DNA of 64,000 bases. It comes from Novosphingobium resinovorum. GTDB taxonomy: Bacteria > Pseudomonadota > Alphaproteobacteria > Sphingomonadales > Sphingomonadaceae. The DNA lies in contig NZ_BSFC01000025.1 in NCBI RefSeq assembly GCF_027922145.1, forward strand, positions 51,743 to 115,742. Reading direction: 5' to 3'. The notes under the pieces were generated by a model, which worked only from the letters and a program-made list of their open reading frames with translations, was not told where the DNA came from and searched no databases. Positions 24,367 to 32,970 of this stretch are shown here, one piece after another. The position numbers and the translations under genes are program-made. Positions within the stretch are counted from its first letter, which is position 1. The number at the start of each line of letters is the position of its first letter.

Positions 24367-24651
24367 TCAGAGCTTCTTGAGTTCGGCGTTCGTCAGGCTG
24401 GTCGTCAGGCCCTTTTCGCCGGTGCTGAGCGTCTGCACCGGGATCGTGATGAACTTGCCGCGATAGATCACGCGCACCGTGCTGGCAGTGCCGTCGGCCC
24501 CCGGCAGGACGCGGTCGATCTTGCCCAGCTTTGTTCCTTCTGCCGAAAAGATCGCCTCGTTGCGGTCTATCACAGGCGCGTCGGCGGCAAAGGCGGGGGC
24601 TGATAGGGTGAGGGCGGTGAGAGCGGTGAGAGCGAGCAAAAGCGATTTCAT
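24367..24651 (-). CDS. Small exported protein of unknown function
   Basis: A 94-residue protein with a clear signal peptide: 'MKSLLLALTALTALTLSAPAFAAD', cleavage after AFA. The mature part ('IFSAEGTKLGKIDRVLPGADG', 'VIYRGKFITIPVQTLS') looks like a small PRC-barrel-like sheet domain, which is seen in periplasmic proteins of sphingomonads. ATG 24651 was chosen because it begins the signal peptide; the frame stays open far upstream but overlaps the MFS gene there. The signal peptide contains an in-frame repeat (LTALTAL). Function unknown. Confidence 0.78.
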   Translation of the reverse strand: MKSLLLALTALTALTLSAPAFAADAPVIDRNEAIFSAEGTKLGKIDRVLPGADGTASTVRVIYRGKFITIPVQTLSTGEKGLTTSLTNAELKKL

Positions 24652-24798
24652 TGGCGGAATCCCCGATAGCAGTTTGACCTTGCTGTTGGCCCAAGCCCCT
24701 TTCCAGTTCAAGAAAAAATTGTGCAAATGAGAAGAAATCTGTTCAATATGTTCAATGCGCGAGACAAGACCTTGTCCGTGTTGGGAGAGAACGTAGAC

Positions 24799-26124
24799 AT
24801 GGCAGTTACAGGCTTTGCCGCCAGGGACCGATGGTTCCTGACCTTGCTGGGCGCGATTTTCATGATCAATTTCGTCGATCGCACGATCATCGCGGTCGTC
24901 GGCGAAGCGATCCGGCGCGATCTGCAATTGAGCGATCTGCAGTTGGGAATGATGGGCGGTCTGGCCTTCGCGCTGTTCTACGCGGTGTTGGGAATACCCC
25001 TGGCCCGCCTGGCGGAGCGCTTCAATCGCGTGCGCCTGATCGCTGTGGTTACGGTGCTGTGGTCGATCATGACCGCTCTGTGCGGCGCGGCCGGGGGATA
25101 CGTGCAACTGCTGCTCTGCCGCATGGGCGTGGGCGTGGGCGAAGCCGGTTTCACACCGGCGCTGGTTTCGATGATCTCCGACCGGTTTCCCGTCGGGCGC
25201 CGCGCCCTGGTATATTCGCTGATCGCGCTGGGCGCGCCGCTTGGCAGCGCCTTCGCCGCGGTTGCGGGGAGCGCCTTTGCCCAGCATTTCGGCTGGCGCT
25301 GGACGATGGCGGCGGTCGGTGTGCCGGGTCTGGTGCTCGCCCTGCTGCTTTATACGACGATACCCGAACCCGAGCGCAACGACGCCGGCGACAAGGCGCT
25401 GACCCCACGCTTCACCGAAGTTCTCCGGCGGCTTGGCCGATCGGCATCGTTTCTTCACTTGACGTGCGGCAGCGGCCTTGTCGGGCTGGTCGGCTTCGGG
25501 ACCAACTTGTTTCTGATCCCTCTGCTGGTGCGGCGTTTCGAATTGCCGCTGTCGCAGGCCGGGCTGATTTTCGCGATGTCGTTCAGCCTCGCCACGATGG
25601 TCGGCCAGATCACGGGCGGCAATATCGCCAGCCGCTTGATCGAACGCGATATACGATGGGGGGCATGGGCACCGGCGATTACCGTCGGGATGGCGCTGCC
25701 GCTATATCTGCTGGCGCTCTACCAGTCCGACTGGCGCGTCCTGGTCGGTTTCCTGTTCGTCGCCACGGCGCTGCTCTACGCCTTCACGCCTGCAGTGATG
25801 ACGGTGACGCAAACCCTGGTCGAGCCGCGCATGCGCGCATCGGCGGCGGCGTTGCATGCGTTCGGGCAGACGGTGGCGGGGCTGGGGATCGGTTCGGTCG
25901 CCTTGGGTTATCTGAGCGATCGGCTGGCGGACTACCATTTCGCGGGCGACTATGCCGCGCAGTGCCTTGCGGTGCATGGCGCCAGTCCGGCACCCGGTTG
26001 CCTGGCCGCGTCGGCGACGGGATTGCAGCAGAGCATGCTGATATCGGCGCTTGTCCTGATCGTCGCGGTGTTCAACTACCTCGTTGCCGCGAAGCATCTG
26101 CCGTGCGAGGCAAAAACGGCCTGA
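24799..26124 (+). CDS. MFS transporter
   Basis: A 441-residue major-facilitator protein with 12 predicted membrane segments. The N-terminal segment has 'MINFVDRTIIAVVGEAIRRDLQLSD', followed by the MFS motif A-like 'GIPLARLAERFNRVRL' and 'GVGVGEAGFTPALVSMISDRFP', which are typical of the spinster/organic-anion transporters found beside sphingomonad degradation genes. Start ATG 24799 follows GGGAGAGA; the frame is open to 24721. Likely moves a substrate or degradation product across the inner membrane. A second member of the same type is at 31239. Confidence 0.88.
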   Translation: MAVTGFAARDRWFLTLLGAIFMINFVDRTIIAVVGEAIRRDLQLSDLQLGMMGGLAFALFYAVLGIPLARLAERFNRVRLIAVVTVLWSIMTALCGAAGGYVQLLLCRMGVGVGEAGFTPALVSMISDRFPVGRRALVYSLIALGAPLGSAFAAVAGSAFAQHFGWRWTMAAVGVPGLVLALLLYTTIPEPERNDAGDKALTPRFTEVLRRLGRSASFLHLTCGSGLVGLVGFGTNLFLIPLLVRRFELPLSQAGLIFAMSFSLATMVGQITGGNIASRLIERDIRWGAWAPAITVGMALPLYLLALYQSDWRVLVGFLFVATALLYAFTPAVMTVTQTLVEPRMRASAAALHAFGQTVAGLGIGSVALGYLSDRLADYHFAGDYAAQCLAVHGASPAPGCLAASATGLQQSMLISALVLIVAVFNYLVAAKHLPCEAKTA

Positions 26125-26132
26125 CCGCAAAT

Positions 26133-26170
26133 TGCCCGAGCGGTCGCGGTGACGCGAGCCGCTCGGGGCA
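26133..26170. terminator. Long hairpin between MFS and P450 genes
   Basis: TGCCCGAGCGG pairs with CCGCTCGGGGCA (one bulge), and an inner stem TCGCG / CGCGA closes a GTGA loop. It sits between two convergent genes, so it probably terminates both. No T-run. Confidence 0.6.
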
Positions 26171-26181
26171 GGAAAATTACG

Positions 26182-27402
26182 TCAGTCCCACTGCAGTTGC
26201 AGGTCGGGCACGTGCAGGATGTTGCCCACGAAATAGGGAACCTGGAAACCGTCCTTGGTCCGGAACTCCGGGACGCGCTTGACGAACTCTTCGACCGCGA
26301 TCTGCAGTTCGAGCCGCGCGAGGTGCATGCCGAGGCACTTGTGGATGCCGCTGCCCAGCGACATGTGCGGGGCCTTGCGGTCGAACCGGATGTCCTGGGG
26401 ATCTTCGTAGAACGCCGGATCGCGGCCGACGACCGGCGAGCAGAACGCCACGTATTCGCCGGGCATGATCGTCTGGCCCTGGATTTCGATGACCTTGGTG
26501 GCGATACGGAACGCCGTGACCGGCGCGAAGGCGCGCAGGAATTCCTCCACCGCGAGCACGATCTGCGAAGGGTCGGCACGAAGCTCGCTCTGCTTCTCGG
26601 GATGCGAGGCCAGGTAGTTGAAGATGTTGCCGAGCAGCGAGGTGACCGTGTCGAGACCGCCGATGTAGAGGTTGAAGCAGTGGCCGAGCACTTCGTCGTC
26701 GGTCCAGAGACGGCCGTCGACGTCGAAATCCAGCACTTTGGTGATGTAATCGTCGCGCGGTTCCCTGCGGCGCGCCTCGATTTCCTCAAGCAGGTAGTCC
26801 TTGACGCATTTCACCGCGTTGCCGCGTACCTGCCAGTCGTTGGTGTGCAGCAGTTCCTTTTCCCACTTGAGGAACTGGGCCATCCGCTCCTGCGGCAGGC
26901 CCAGCAGATCGAGCACGATGAAGATCGGGAACTTCTCGGAGAACTCGACGATGAAATCGCAGTGTCCGCGATCCTTGAAGGTGTCGATCAGGACGGCCGC
27001 GCGTTCGCGCACCTGTTCCTTCATCGCGAACATCTTCTGCGGCGAGAAATGCCCGTTGAGCGCCTTGCGGTAAGCGGTGTGGACCGGCGGATCGGCTTCC
27101 GTGGGAATCACCAGCCAGTTTTCGCCGATGTTCTGGGCCCACTTGCCCATGCCGTTCTTGGTGAAGTTATCGGGATCGCGCAGCATCGCCTGTACGTCGG
27201 CGGCGTTCTTCAGCAGCCAGCCGGGCTGGTCGCCCGGAAAGATGTTGGTGACGTAAGTGATCGGCGGCAAGTCGGCATGCATCGCCGGGATCAGCGTTTC
27301 CTGCGGGTTTTCATAGACCACCCGGCGAGAGAACAGCGGCAGCGCCATCGCCAGTTCTGGCGGGACATGATCGGGCAATGGCTGTTGCACAAGTTGGGTC
27401 AT
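26182..27402 (-). CDS. Cytochrome P450 monooxygenase
   Basis: A 406-residue soluble bacterial P450. Visible motifs: the I-helix 'LYIGGLDTVTSLLGN' with the acid-Thr pair, ExxR in 'VEEFLRAF', and the heme loop 'LGSGIHKCLGMHLA' with the thiolate Cys at about residue 356. In the heme loop the usual Phe (FGxGxHxC) is Leu, a known but uncommon variation. Start ATG 27402 follows CGGAGA. It needs ferredoxin electrons; the adrenodoxin-type ferredoxin at 15190-15507 is the only candidate here. It is transcribed after a TonB receptor, with a stem-loop between them. Probably hydroxylates the imported substrate. Confidence 0.93.
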   Translation of the reverse strand: MTQLVQQPLPDHVPPELAMALPLFSRRVVYENPQETLIPAMHADLPPITYVTNIFPGDQPGWLLKNAADVQAMLRDPDNFTKNGMGKWAQNIGENWLVIPTEADPPVHTAYRKALNGHFSPQKMFAMKEQVRERAAVLIDTFKDRGHCDFIVEFSEKFPIFIVLDLLGLPQERMAQFLKWEKELLHTNDWQVRGNAVKCVKDYLLEEIEARRREPRDDYITKVLDFDVDGRLWTDDEVLGHCFNLYIGGLDTVTSLLGNIFNYLASHPEKQSELRADPSQIVLAVEEFLRAFAPVTAFRIATKVIEIQGQTIMPGEYVAFCSPVVGRDPAFYEDPQDIRFDRKAPHMSLGSGIHKCLGMHLARLELQIAVEEFVKRVPEFRTKDGFQVPYFVGNILHVPDLQLQWD

Positions 27403-27471
27403 GACGATCTCCGAAAAATCACTGTGTTGTATTGTCGCGCCGGGACCTCGGCGTTCGTGGACCATGAGGGT

Positions 27472-27509
27472 CCTCGGGAAAGGAAGATGGCCCGTTTCCT
27501 TTCCCGAGG
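27472..27509. terminator. 14-bp perfect stem-loop between TonB receptor and P450 genes
   Basis: A perfect 14-base stem (CCTCGGGAAAGGAA / TTCCTTTCCCGAGG) with a 10-base loop. It lies in the same-strand gap between the receptor (stop 27536) and P450 (start 27402). On the transcribed (minus) strand no T-run follows, so it may be a partial terminator or an mRNA-stability element that lets the receptor be made in excess of the P450. Confidence 0.6.
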
Positions 27510-27535
27510 ATTTTCGCTCTATTCGTGGACGTGCT

Positions 27536-29929
27536 TCAGAACTTGAACGTTGCTTCGACACCGTACGTGGCGGGCTGTCCGACGTAGGCCGCGGCGATGC
27601 CCAGGGTCCGGTAGAGGTCCGGGAAGCGTCGCAGGAGGTACTTCTTGTCGAAGATGTTGCGGCCGTAGGCGGCGATCTCGATGTTCGAATCGTCGAGCTG
27701 CAAGGCGACGCGGCCGTTGAAGATGCCGTAACCGGGCACGCGGCCCAGGGCATTCTCGGTTGCGTAAGCCGCCTTGGTCGCGGCCGAGGCCTGATCGGCG
27801 GCCTTCACGGCATCGAAATGCTGCGCACCGACATAGGCGTAAGCGCCGGTGACCGCGAGCGTGGCCGAGCCGACCGGGATTTTCTGCGTCGCGCTGATAT
27901 TGAGCTGCTTCTTGGGAAGCTGCAGCAGCGGCAGCCCGCTCAGATCGACCACGCATCCGTTGGTCACGCCCGCACTGTTGGTGCAGCCGCTGCCCGCCAC
28001 CACCTGGATTTCGCTGAAGGTGCCCTTGACGTACTTGCCGTCCTGCAGCGACCCGTTCGCGGTGACCGTCATGCCTTCCCAAGGCACTGCGGTCAGTTCG
28101 CCTTCGATACCCCAGAGGCGGACCTTGCCGTTGTTCTGGATGTACTGGGTCACGCCGATGCCTTGAACGAAGCTGTTGACGATGGCCTGGTTGTCCGACT
28201 TCCAGGTGTGGAACACCGCCGTATTGAAGCGCACGCGCCGATCGAACAGGTCGACCTTGAGGCCCGCTTCGACGTCCTTGACCTTCTCAGGCGCGAAGGC
28301 GGGCAGACCGCCGGCACGAAGGTTCCAGCCACCCGCCTTGGCCGCACCACGCGTGGCGGCGTAAAGGAACAGATGGTCGCTCGCCTGCCAGTCGACGCCG
28401 AAGTTCCACGAGGGATAGCTGAACTTGGCGTTCTGGTCCTGGTTGCAGGTCGTCGCCGTCACCGGGACGGTCGGCGTTACCGTGCAGTTGATCCCGGTCG
28501 GGGTGCCGGCCACGGCTACGTTGTAGGGTAGGCCCAGCACCTGCGCGTTGTGAAGGACGCTGTCGCGCGTGTCCCAGGTGTAGCGGAAACCGCCCACGGC
28601 GCGCAGGTTGGACGTAAGTTCGTAATAGGCCTGCGCGAACAGGCCGAGCGTCTTGTTGGTGACATCGGCGTTACTGTCGCGGATCAGCCCGCCGAAGATC
28701 TGCGAGCGGCTGAATTCATAACCGCTTTCCTTGCCGCCATACGCGCCCGCGATGAAGTTGAGGCTGTCGGTGATGTCGCCCGAAATCTGCAGTTCCTGCG
28801 AGATATAGTACGAACCCGAACCCGCATAGGTGCCCAGCAACGGGACCGCGGTGCCGTCGGTGTCGCTCAGGCCGTAGTTCATCGAATGACGATAGCCCGT
28901 GATCGACTTCAGGTTGAGGCCGCCCAGTTCCACGTTGAGAGTTCCGGAAAAGCCGTAGACTTCCAGCTTGTTGAACGGCTGGACGCCGTAAAGCGCCTGA
29001 ACGTCGGCCGGAAGCGCGCTGATGCCGGCGTTGGTCGCGGTGCCGGTGGCGGTGTTTTCCCACCAGTGATCCTTGCTGAGCAGACCGGCGGTGAGGCCCG
29101 GCTGGAAAGCCGCGGGCACGATGGCCGGATTGAACGCCCAGAGCGCGATCTGCTGGCCGTGGTTCGACTGGCGGTTCCAGTCGCCGGTCAGCGTCAGGTC
29201 CCAGCCGTTGCCTTCGTACTTGATCTTGCCGCGCAGGAACTTGCTTGAATTGTCGGCGAAATCGCGGTCGGTATTGGGATTGTTGCCGTAGCCGTCGCGC
29301 TCGTTGATTGCCCCGCTGACGCGCATCGCCAGTCCTTCCGCGAGCGGGATGTTGAAGCTCGCCTGGACACCGAGATTGTTATAGTTGCCGTATTCGACCT
29401 TGAACTTGCCGCTGAGTTCGTCGGTGGGGTCGTTGGTGATGATGTTGATGGCGCCGCCGGTGGTGTTGCGTCCGAACAGCGTGCCCTGGGGACCGCGCAG
29501 AACTTCGAGGCGCTGGATGTCCTGGATGTCGGTCATGCCGGTCGAAGGGCGCGGAATATAGATGCCGTCGACATAAGTCGCCACGGCGGGGTCGTTCGCC
29601 AGGATCGGTTGCAGGTTGCCCTGGCCGCGAATGGCCACGAACACGATGCCGTCGCCGCCCGCCGAGCCGCGTCCGATCACCAGGCCCGGAGCCGTCGCTT
29701 GAAGATCGACGACGTTTTCGACTTTCGCCGTCGTCAGCGCTTCCGAGTTCAGCGCCGTCACCGCGATCGGCGTCGTCTGAAGGCTTTCCTCGGTCCGGCG
29801 TGCCGTGACGATGATGTCCTGGATCTCGTTGGTCGTTCTTGTCGAAGTGTCCTGTGCCCACGCCGGCTGCCCAAGGGCAGTAACCATGGCGCCGATCGCG
29901 ATTCTCCCGAGAATGTCCGCTTTATTCAT
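27536..29929 (-). CDS. TonB-dependent outer-membrane receptor
   Basis: A 797-residue TonB-dependent receptor. The N-terminus is a signal peptide ending 'QPAWAQD', then the plug with 'DIIVTARRTEESLQTTPIAVTAL' (shown in two parts: DIIVTARR, then the rest), 'LQATAPGLVIG' and the 'VLRGPQGTLFGRNTTGG' box. The barrel ends in 'EATFKF'. ATG 29929 follows GGGAGG. It is the first gene of a leftward unit with the P450. Ligand unknown; the arrangement suggests import of the P450's substrate. Confidence 0.93.
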   Translation of the reverse strand: MNKADILGRIAIGAMVTALGQPAWAQDTSTRTTNEIQDIIVTARRTEESLQTTPIAVTALNSEALTTAKVENVVDLQATAPGLVIGRGSAGGDGIVFVAIRGQGNLQPILANDPAVATYVDGIYIPRPSTGMTDIQDIQRLEVLRGPQGTLFGRNTTGGAINIITNDPTDELSGKFKVEYGNYNNLGVQASFNIPLAEGLAMRVSGAINERDGYGNNPNTDRDFADNSSKFLRGKIKYEGNGWDLTLTGDWNRQSNHGQQIALWAFNPAIVPAAFQPGLTAGLLSKDHWWENTATGTATNAGISALPADVQALYGVQPFNKLEVYGFSGTLNVELGGLNLKSITGYRHSMNYGLSDTDGTAVPLLGTYAGSGSYYISQELQISGDITDSLNFIAGAYGGKESGYEFSRSQIFGGLIRDSNADVTNKTLGLFAQAYYELTSNLRAVGGFRYTWDTRDSVLHNAQVLGLPYNVAVAGTPTGINCTVTPTVPVTATTCNQDQNAKFSYPSWNFGVDWQASDHLFLYAATRGAAKAGGWNLRAGGLPAFAPEKVKDVEAGLKVDLFDRRVRFNTAVFHTWKSDNQAIVNSFVQGIGVTQYIQNNGKVRLWGIEGELTAVPWEGMTVTANGSLQDGKYVKGTFSEIQVVAGSGCTNSAGVTNGCVVDLSGLPLLQLPKKQLNISATQKIPVGSATLAVTGAYAYVGAQHFDAVKAADQASAATKAAYATENALGRVPGYGIFNGRVALQLDDSNIEIAAYGRNIFDKKYLLRRFPDLYRTLGIAAAYVGQPATYGVEATFKF

Positions 29930-30135
29930 TTATGCCTCCCAACGGTTTTTATTTCCGCTCCGTCGTTGTGCGGCGCGGTGATGCCGTGGGGACCTATCCA
30001 AAGGATGGCGGCCGCCAAAGATATCGAACCTGAATTGACCCGACAGCGACAGGTTTTGGCCGTCGATCGATACTTCCACCCGGCAAGGGCCTGTGCTGCA
30101 TCCCCAATGCCCATCGGGCATTTTCAAACAGGGCC

Positions 30136-31014
30136 TCAGTGCACCTGTTGCGGCAGGCAGCGATAGTCCTTGGGCGTCTGCCCTGTCGCGGCGCGAAAGG
30201 CGGCGGAAAATGCGGAGGTGCTGGAAAAGCCGCAGCGCCAGCTCACTTCCTTGACGCGCACGTCACTGCCGCGCAGCAAATCCTTCGCAAGGCCGATTCG
30301 GCTGCGCGCCACGAATTCGCCCAGACTTACGCCGGTGTCGTTCTTGAACACGCGCGCGACGTGGCGCACGCTCATGTTGCAGTTGAGCGCGATGTCGGCA
30401 ATGCCCAGCGGCGCCGAGAGATTCTCCATGACGTAGTCGACGATCTGGCGCACCTGCCGCGCATTGCGCGTGCCCGATCGGTCGGTGTCCCGCGCGCCAA
30501 GATGGCGGTACAGTTCGACGGCCATGCTCATGAGCATGGACTGGATCATCGTGGCGCTTGCGAAGCCGGGCGCGCGCAATTCCGTCGCCAGCGCTTCGAA
30601 CAGGCGGCGCATCGCAGCATTCTGCAAATTCACGCAGGGGTCGAGGCCCAGCAGCGGGCGTTCGCCATCGAACAGCGTGTCGAGAAACTGATCGCCCAAA
30701 GCCACGCAAACCAGATGGCGTTCCTGCAATGCGGGCTCGCCGATATATTCGCGATGGGGGGGCATGTAGAGAATATCGCCCGCCGGCATGCACCGATTAT
30801 GCGCCCCCAACCTGATGAGGCTGCGCCGTGGCTGGCTGTCGAGCGAGTAGTCGAGGTAGTGCTTTTGCGGGCTGAAGATTCCGCGGGACGGCAGGACCCA
30901 GTTGAAATGACGCACGTCCACGGTAGCGTCCTGCACGGTCGCCATCGCCTCGATACAAAAGTCCTTCACGCCGAACCTTCCCTGTCCGGTCCAATCGCTC
31001 TCCGGTCGAAACAT
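30136..31014 (-). CDS. AraC-family transcriptional regulator
   Basis: A 292-residue AraC/XylS regulator. The C-terminal double helix-turn-helix is 'LGIADIALNCNMSVRHVARVFKNDTGVSLGEFVARS' and 'VKEVSWRCGFSSTSAFSAAFRAATGQTPKDYR' (each about 35 residues, at about 215-285). The start ATG 31014 follows GGAG; the frame is open to 31233 but that part is arginine-rich and unlike coding sequence. It lies 206 bases upstream of the TonB receptor-P450 unit on the same strand and divergent from an MFS gene, so it may control both. Confidence 0.9.
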   Translation of the reverse strand: MFRPESDWTGQGRFGVKDFCIEAMATVQDATVDVRHFNWVLPSRGIFSPQKHYLDYSLDSQPRRSLIRLGAHNRCMPAGDILYMPPHREYIGEPALQERHLVCVALGDQFLDTLFDGERPLLGLDPCVNLQNAAMRRLFEALATELRAPGFASATMIQSMLMSMAVELYRHLGARDTDRSGTRNARQVRQIVDYVMENLSAPLGIADIALNCNMSVRHVARVFKNDTGVSLGEFVARSRIGLAKDLLRGSDVRVKEVSWRCGFSSTSAFSAAFRAATGQTPKDYRCLPQQVH

Positions 31015-31238
31015 TGCCTCTCCGCCTGTCCCGTTTCTCGTCGGCCATTCGATAGGCAGGTCGTCTCCCGGTCTTCTATCCGCCGATAGGTGCCGGGCGA
31101 TCTGTTCTCGCCAAACGCTGGCCGCCGGTGAGCATAGCGCAGGACCGACGAAAACCGCCAGAAAAGTTGCGCGATCAATCGGGCACAATCGGAGAGGCAT
31201 ACCATGCAGACACAACCGACGTCGCGGCGGCACGCCCG

Positions 31239-32510
31239 ATGAGCACGGCGACGCAGGTGAGCAGGTATCCCTGGTATGTTCTGGGCCTCTTGACGCTGGC
31301 CCAGACCTGCCATGGGATCGATCGCGCGATCATCGGTCTGGTGCTGGCACCGCTGGGCCGTGAATTCGCTCTTTCCGACACTCAGCTCGGCATCCTGGCG
31401 GGATTTGCGTACGGCATATTCTTCGCCCTGGCGGCCTTGCCCTTCGGTATTGCGGTGGACAAGTTCAATCGGCGCAACCTGATGACGGCGGCGCTGACGT
31501 TGTGGAGCGGAGCGACCGCGCTGTGCGGCCTGGCCACCGGCTTCTGGACCCTGCTGGCCGGCAGGGCCTGCGTGGGCGTGGCGGAAGCCGGAGGATCGCC
31601 GACGGGCATGTCGCTGCTCAGCGACTACTTCGGGGAAGACCGCCGCGCGACCGCGATCGGCATATGGTATCTGAGTTCCGGGATCGGCCTGGCCATCGCC
31701 TTCATACTGGGGGGCATGATCGTGCAGGAGGCGGGCTGGCGATGGGCGTTCGTCGCGGCCGGCATTCCCGGGCTGGTGCTGGCGCCGCTGCTCCTGTTCA
31801 CCGTCCGCGAGCCGCGACGCGGCGCACACGACGCCGTGGTGGTGGCCGAGGCCGACCAGCCGCTCGGCCTCTTGCAGCGCATCGGGCTGCTGGCGGGGCG
31901 GCCCGGGTTGCTGCTGTGCATTTGCGCGATCGTGCTCATCGCCGCCGGAATCTACGGGATGAGCACCTGGCTCACCACGTTCCTGATCCGCGTCCACGGC
32001 ATCCCGATCGCGCGGGCAGGCATGTTCATCGCGATCGCCTATGGCGGCCTCGGTTCGCTGGGCGGGTTCCTGGCAGGATGGGTCATCGATATCGTCAACC
32101 GTCGCCGAGGTGGGTTCGCGCCGGCGCGCACCACGCTGTTCGGCGCCACCATACCTTTGCTGACGGCGGCGACCGGCATCGGGACCGTCCTCGTCCGGGA
32201 TCTCGATTCGATGCTGGCGCTGCTGATGGTGTGCGGTTTTCTGAGCGCTTCGTACAATGGCCCGATCTACGCGGTGATCGTGACGATCGCCGGGCCGCGC
32301 CTGCGCGGTCTTGCCGTTTCGCTGGTGCAGTTGGGCGCGAACCTCATCGGCGTCGGGGCCGGCACGTATCTGATCGGCGCGATCAGCGACTACGTCGGCG
32401 GCACCGAGGGTGTGGCCTGGGGGATCGGCACGGCGATGCTCTTCACGTTCGCGGGAGGCGTGCTGTTGCTGCTGGCATCGCGATCGATCCGGCGCGCCAG
32501 CGGGCGATAG
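31239..32510 (+). CDS. MFS transporter
   Basis: A 423-residue major-facilitator transporter with 12 likely membrane helices: 'YVLGLLTLAQTCHGIDRAII' in helix 1, then 'FALSDTQLGILAGFAYGIFF', and 'GRACVGVAEAGGSPTGMSLLSDYFGE' in the loop/helix 4-5 region. It is the same subfamily as the one at 24799. ATG 31239 is preferred; upstream GTG 31128 is in frame but less likely. It is divergent from the araC gene and ends at a strong terminator. Uptake or export of a pathway compound is inferred. Confidence 0.86.
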   Translation: MSTATQVSRYPWYVLGLLTLAQTCHGIDRAIIGLVLAPLGREFALSDTQLGILAGFAYGIFFALAALPFGIAVDKFNRRNLMTAALTLWSGATALCGLATGFWTLLAGRACVGVAEAGGSPTGMSLLSDYFGEDRRATAIGIWYLSSGIGLAIAFILGGMIVQEAGWRWAFVAAGIPGLVLAPLLLFTVREPRRGAHDAVVVAEADQPLGLLQRIGLLAGRPGLLLCICAIVLIAAGIYGMSTWLTTFLIRVHGIPIARAGMFIAIAYGGLGSLGGFLAGWVIDIVNRRRGGFAPARTTLFGATIPLLTAATGIGTVLVRDLDSMLALLMVCGFLSASYNGPIYAVIVTIAGPRLRGLAVSLVQLGANLIGVGAGTYLIGAISDYVGGTEGVAWGIGTAMLFTFAGGVLLLLASRSIRRASGR

Positions 32511-32522
32511 GCGATCGAAAAA

Positions 32523-32557
32523 GCGGCCCGATCGTTTCGGATCGGGCCGCCGTTTTT
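32523..32557. terminator. Rho-independent terminator
   Basis: An 11-base perfect stem GCGGCCCGATC / GATCGGGCCGC, 6-base loop, followed on the plus strand by a T-run. It lies between the MFS gene (+) and the CMD-family gene (-) and could serve both, since A-residues flank the other side too. Confidence 0.85.
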
Positions 32558-32577
32558 ACCTTCAAGTCTATACGCGC

Positions 32578-32970
32578 TTACTTCGCGGCGGCGCGTTCCT
32601 TGCGGCGTGCCTTGGCCGCCTCGATACCGCGGAACACGGCGGTGGTGTTCCCGGCTCCGGCGTAGAACAGGACGAAGTGGGGAATGAAATCCAGCTCCTC
32701 GTCGGTGAACTCGCCGTTGATGAGGGCGCCGTTCATCTGGATCTCGACGAGGTCGGGCCGGCCGAGCATCGCGGTCGCACCCAGCACGAGCAGGCGCTTT
32801 TCACGCATCGAGAAGACGTCGCTCGCCCACAGGTTGGCGAACTGGTTGCCGACGATTTCCTGATTGAACGCGGAATCGCGGTAAGGCAGCGTCATTTCCG
32901 ACGAGCCGGGGCCGTAGACCGCGTCGAACGTCTTGAGGCCCTTGTTCCACTGTGCGTCGTCGATGCTCAT
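32578..32970 (-). CDS. Carboxymuconolactone decarboxylase (CMD) family protein
   Basis: A 130-residue CMD/AhpD-fold protein: 'NKGLKTFDAVYG' at the N-terminus, then 'WASDVFSMREKRLLVLGATAMLGRPDLVEIQMNGALINGEFTDEEL' and 'HFVLFYAGAGNTTAVFRG'. The fold is an all-helical bundle. Members decarboxylate carboxymuconolactone or act as peroxidases; the AhpD CxxC pair is absent, so the decarboxylase/lyase side is more likely. ATG 32970 follows GGGAGAG and overlaps the preceding gene's stop (ATGA). It is the second gene of a two-gene unit. Confidence 0.82.
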   Translation of the reverse strand: MSIDDAQWNKGLKTFDAVYGPGSSEMTLPYRDSAFNQEIVGNQFANLWASDVFSMREKRLLVLGATAMLGRPDLVEIQMNGALINGEFTDEELDFIPHFVLFYAGAGNTTAVFRGIEAAKARRKERAAAK

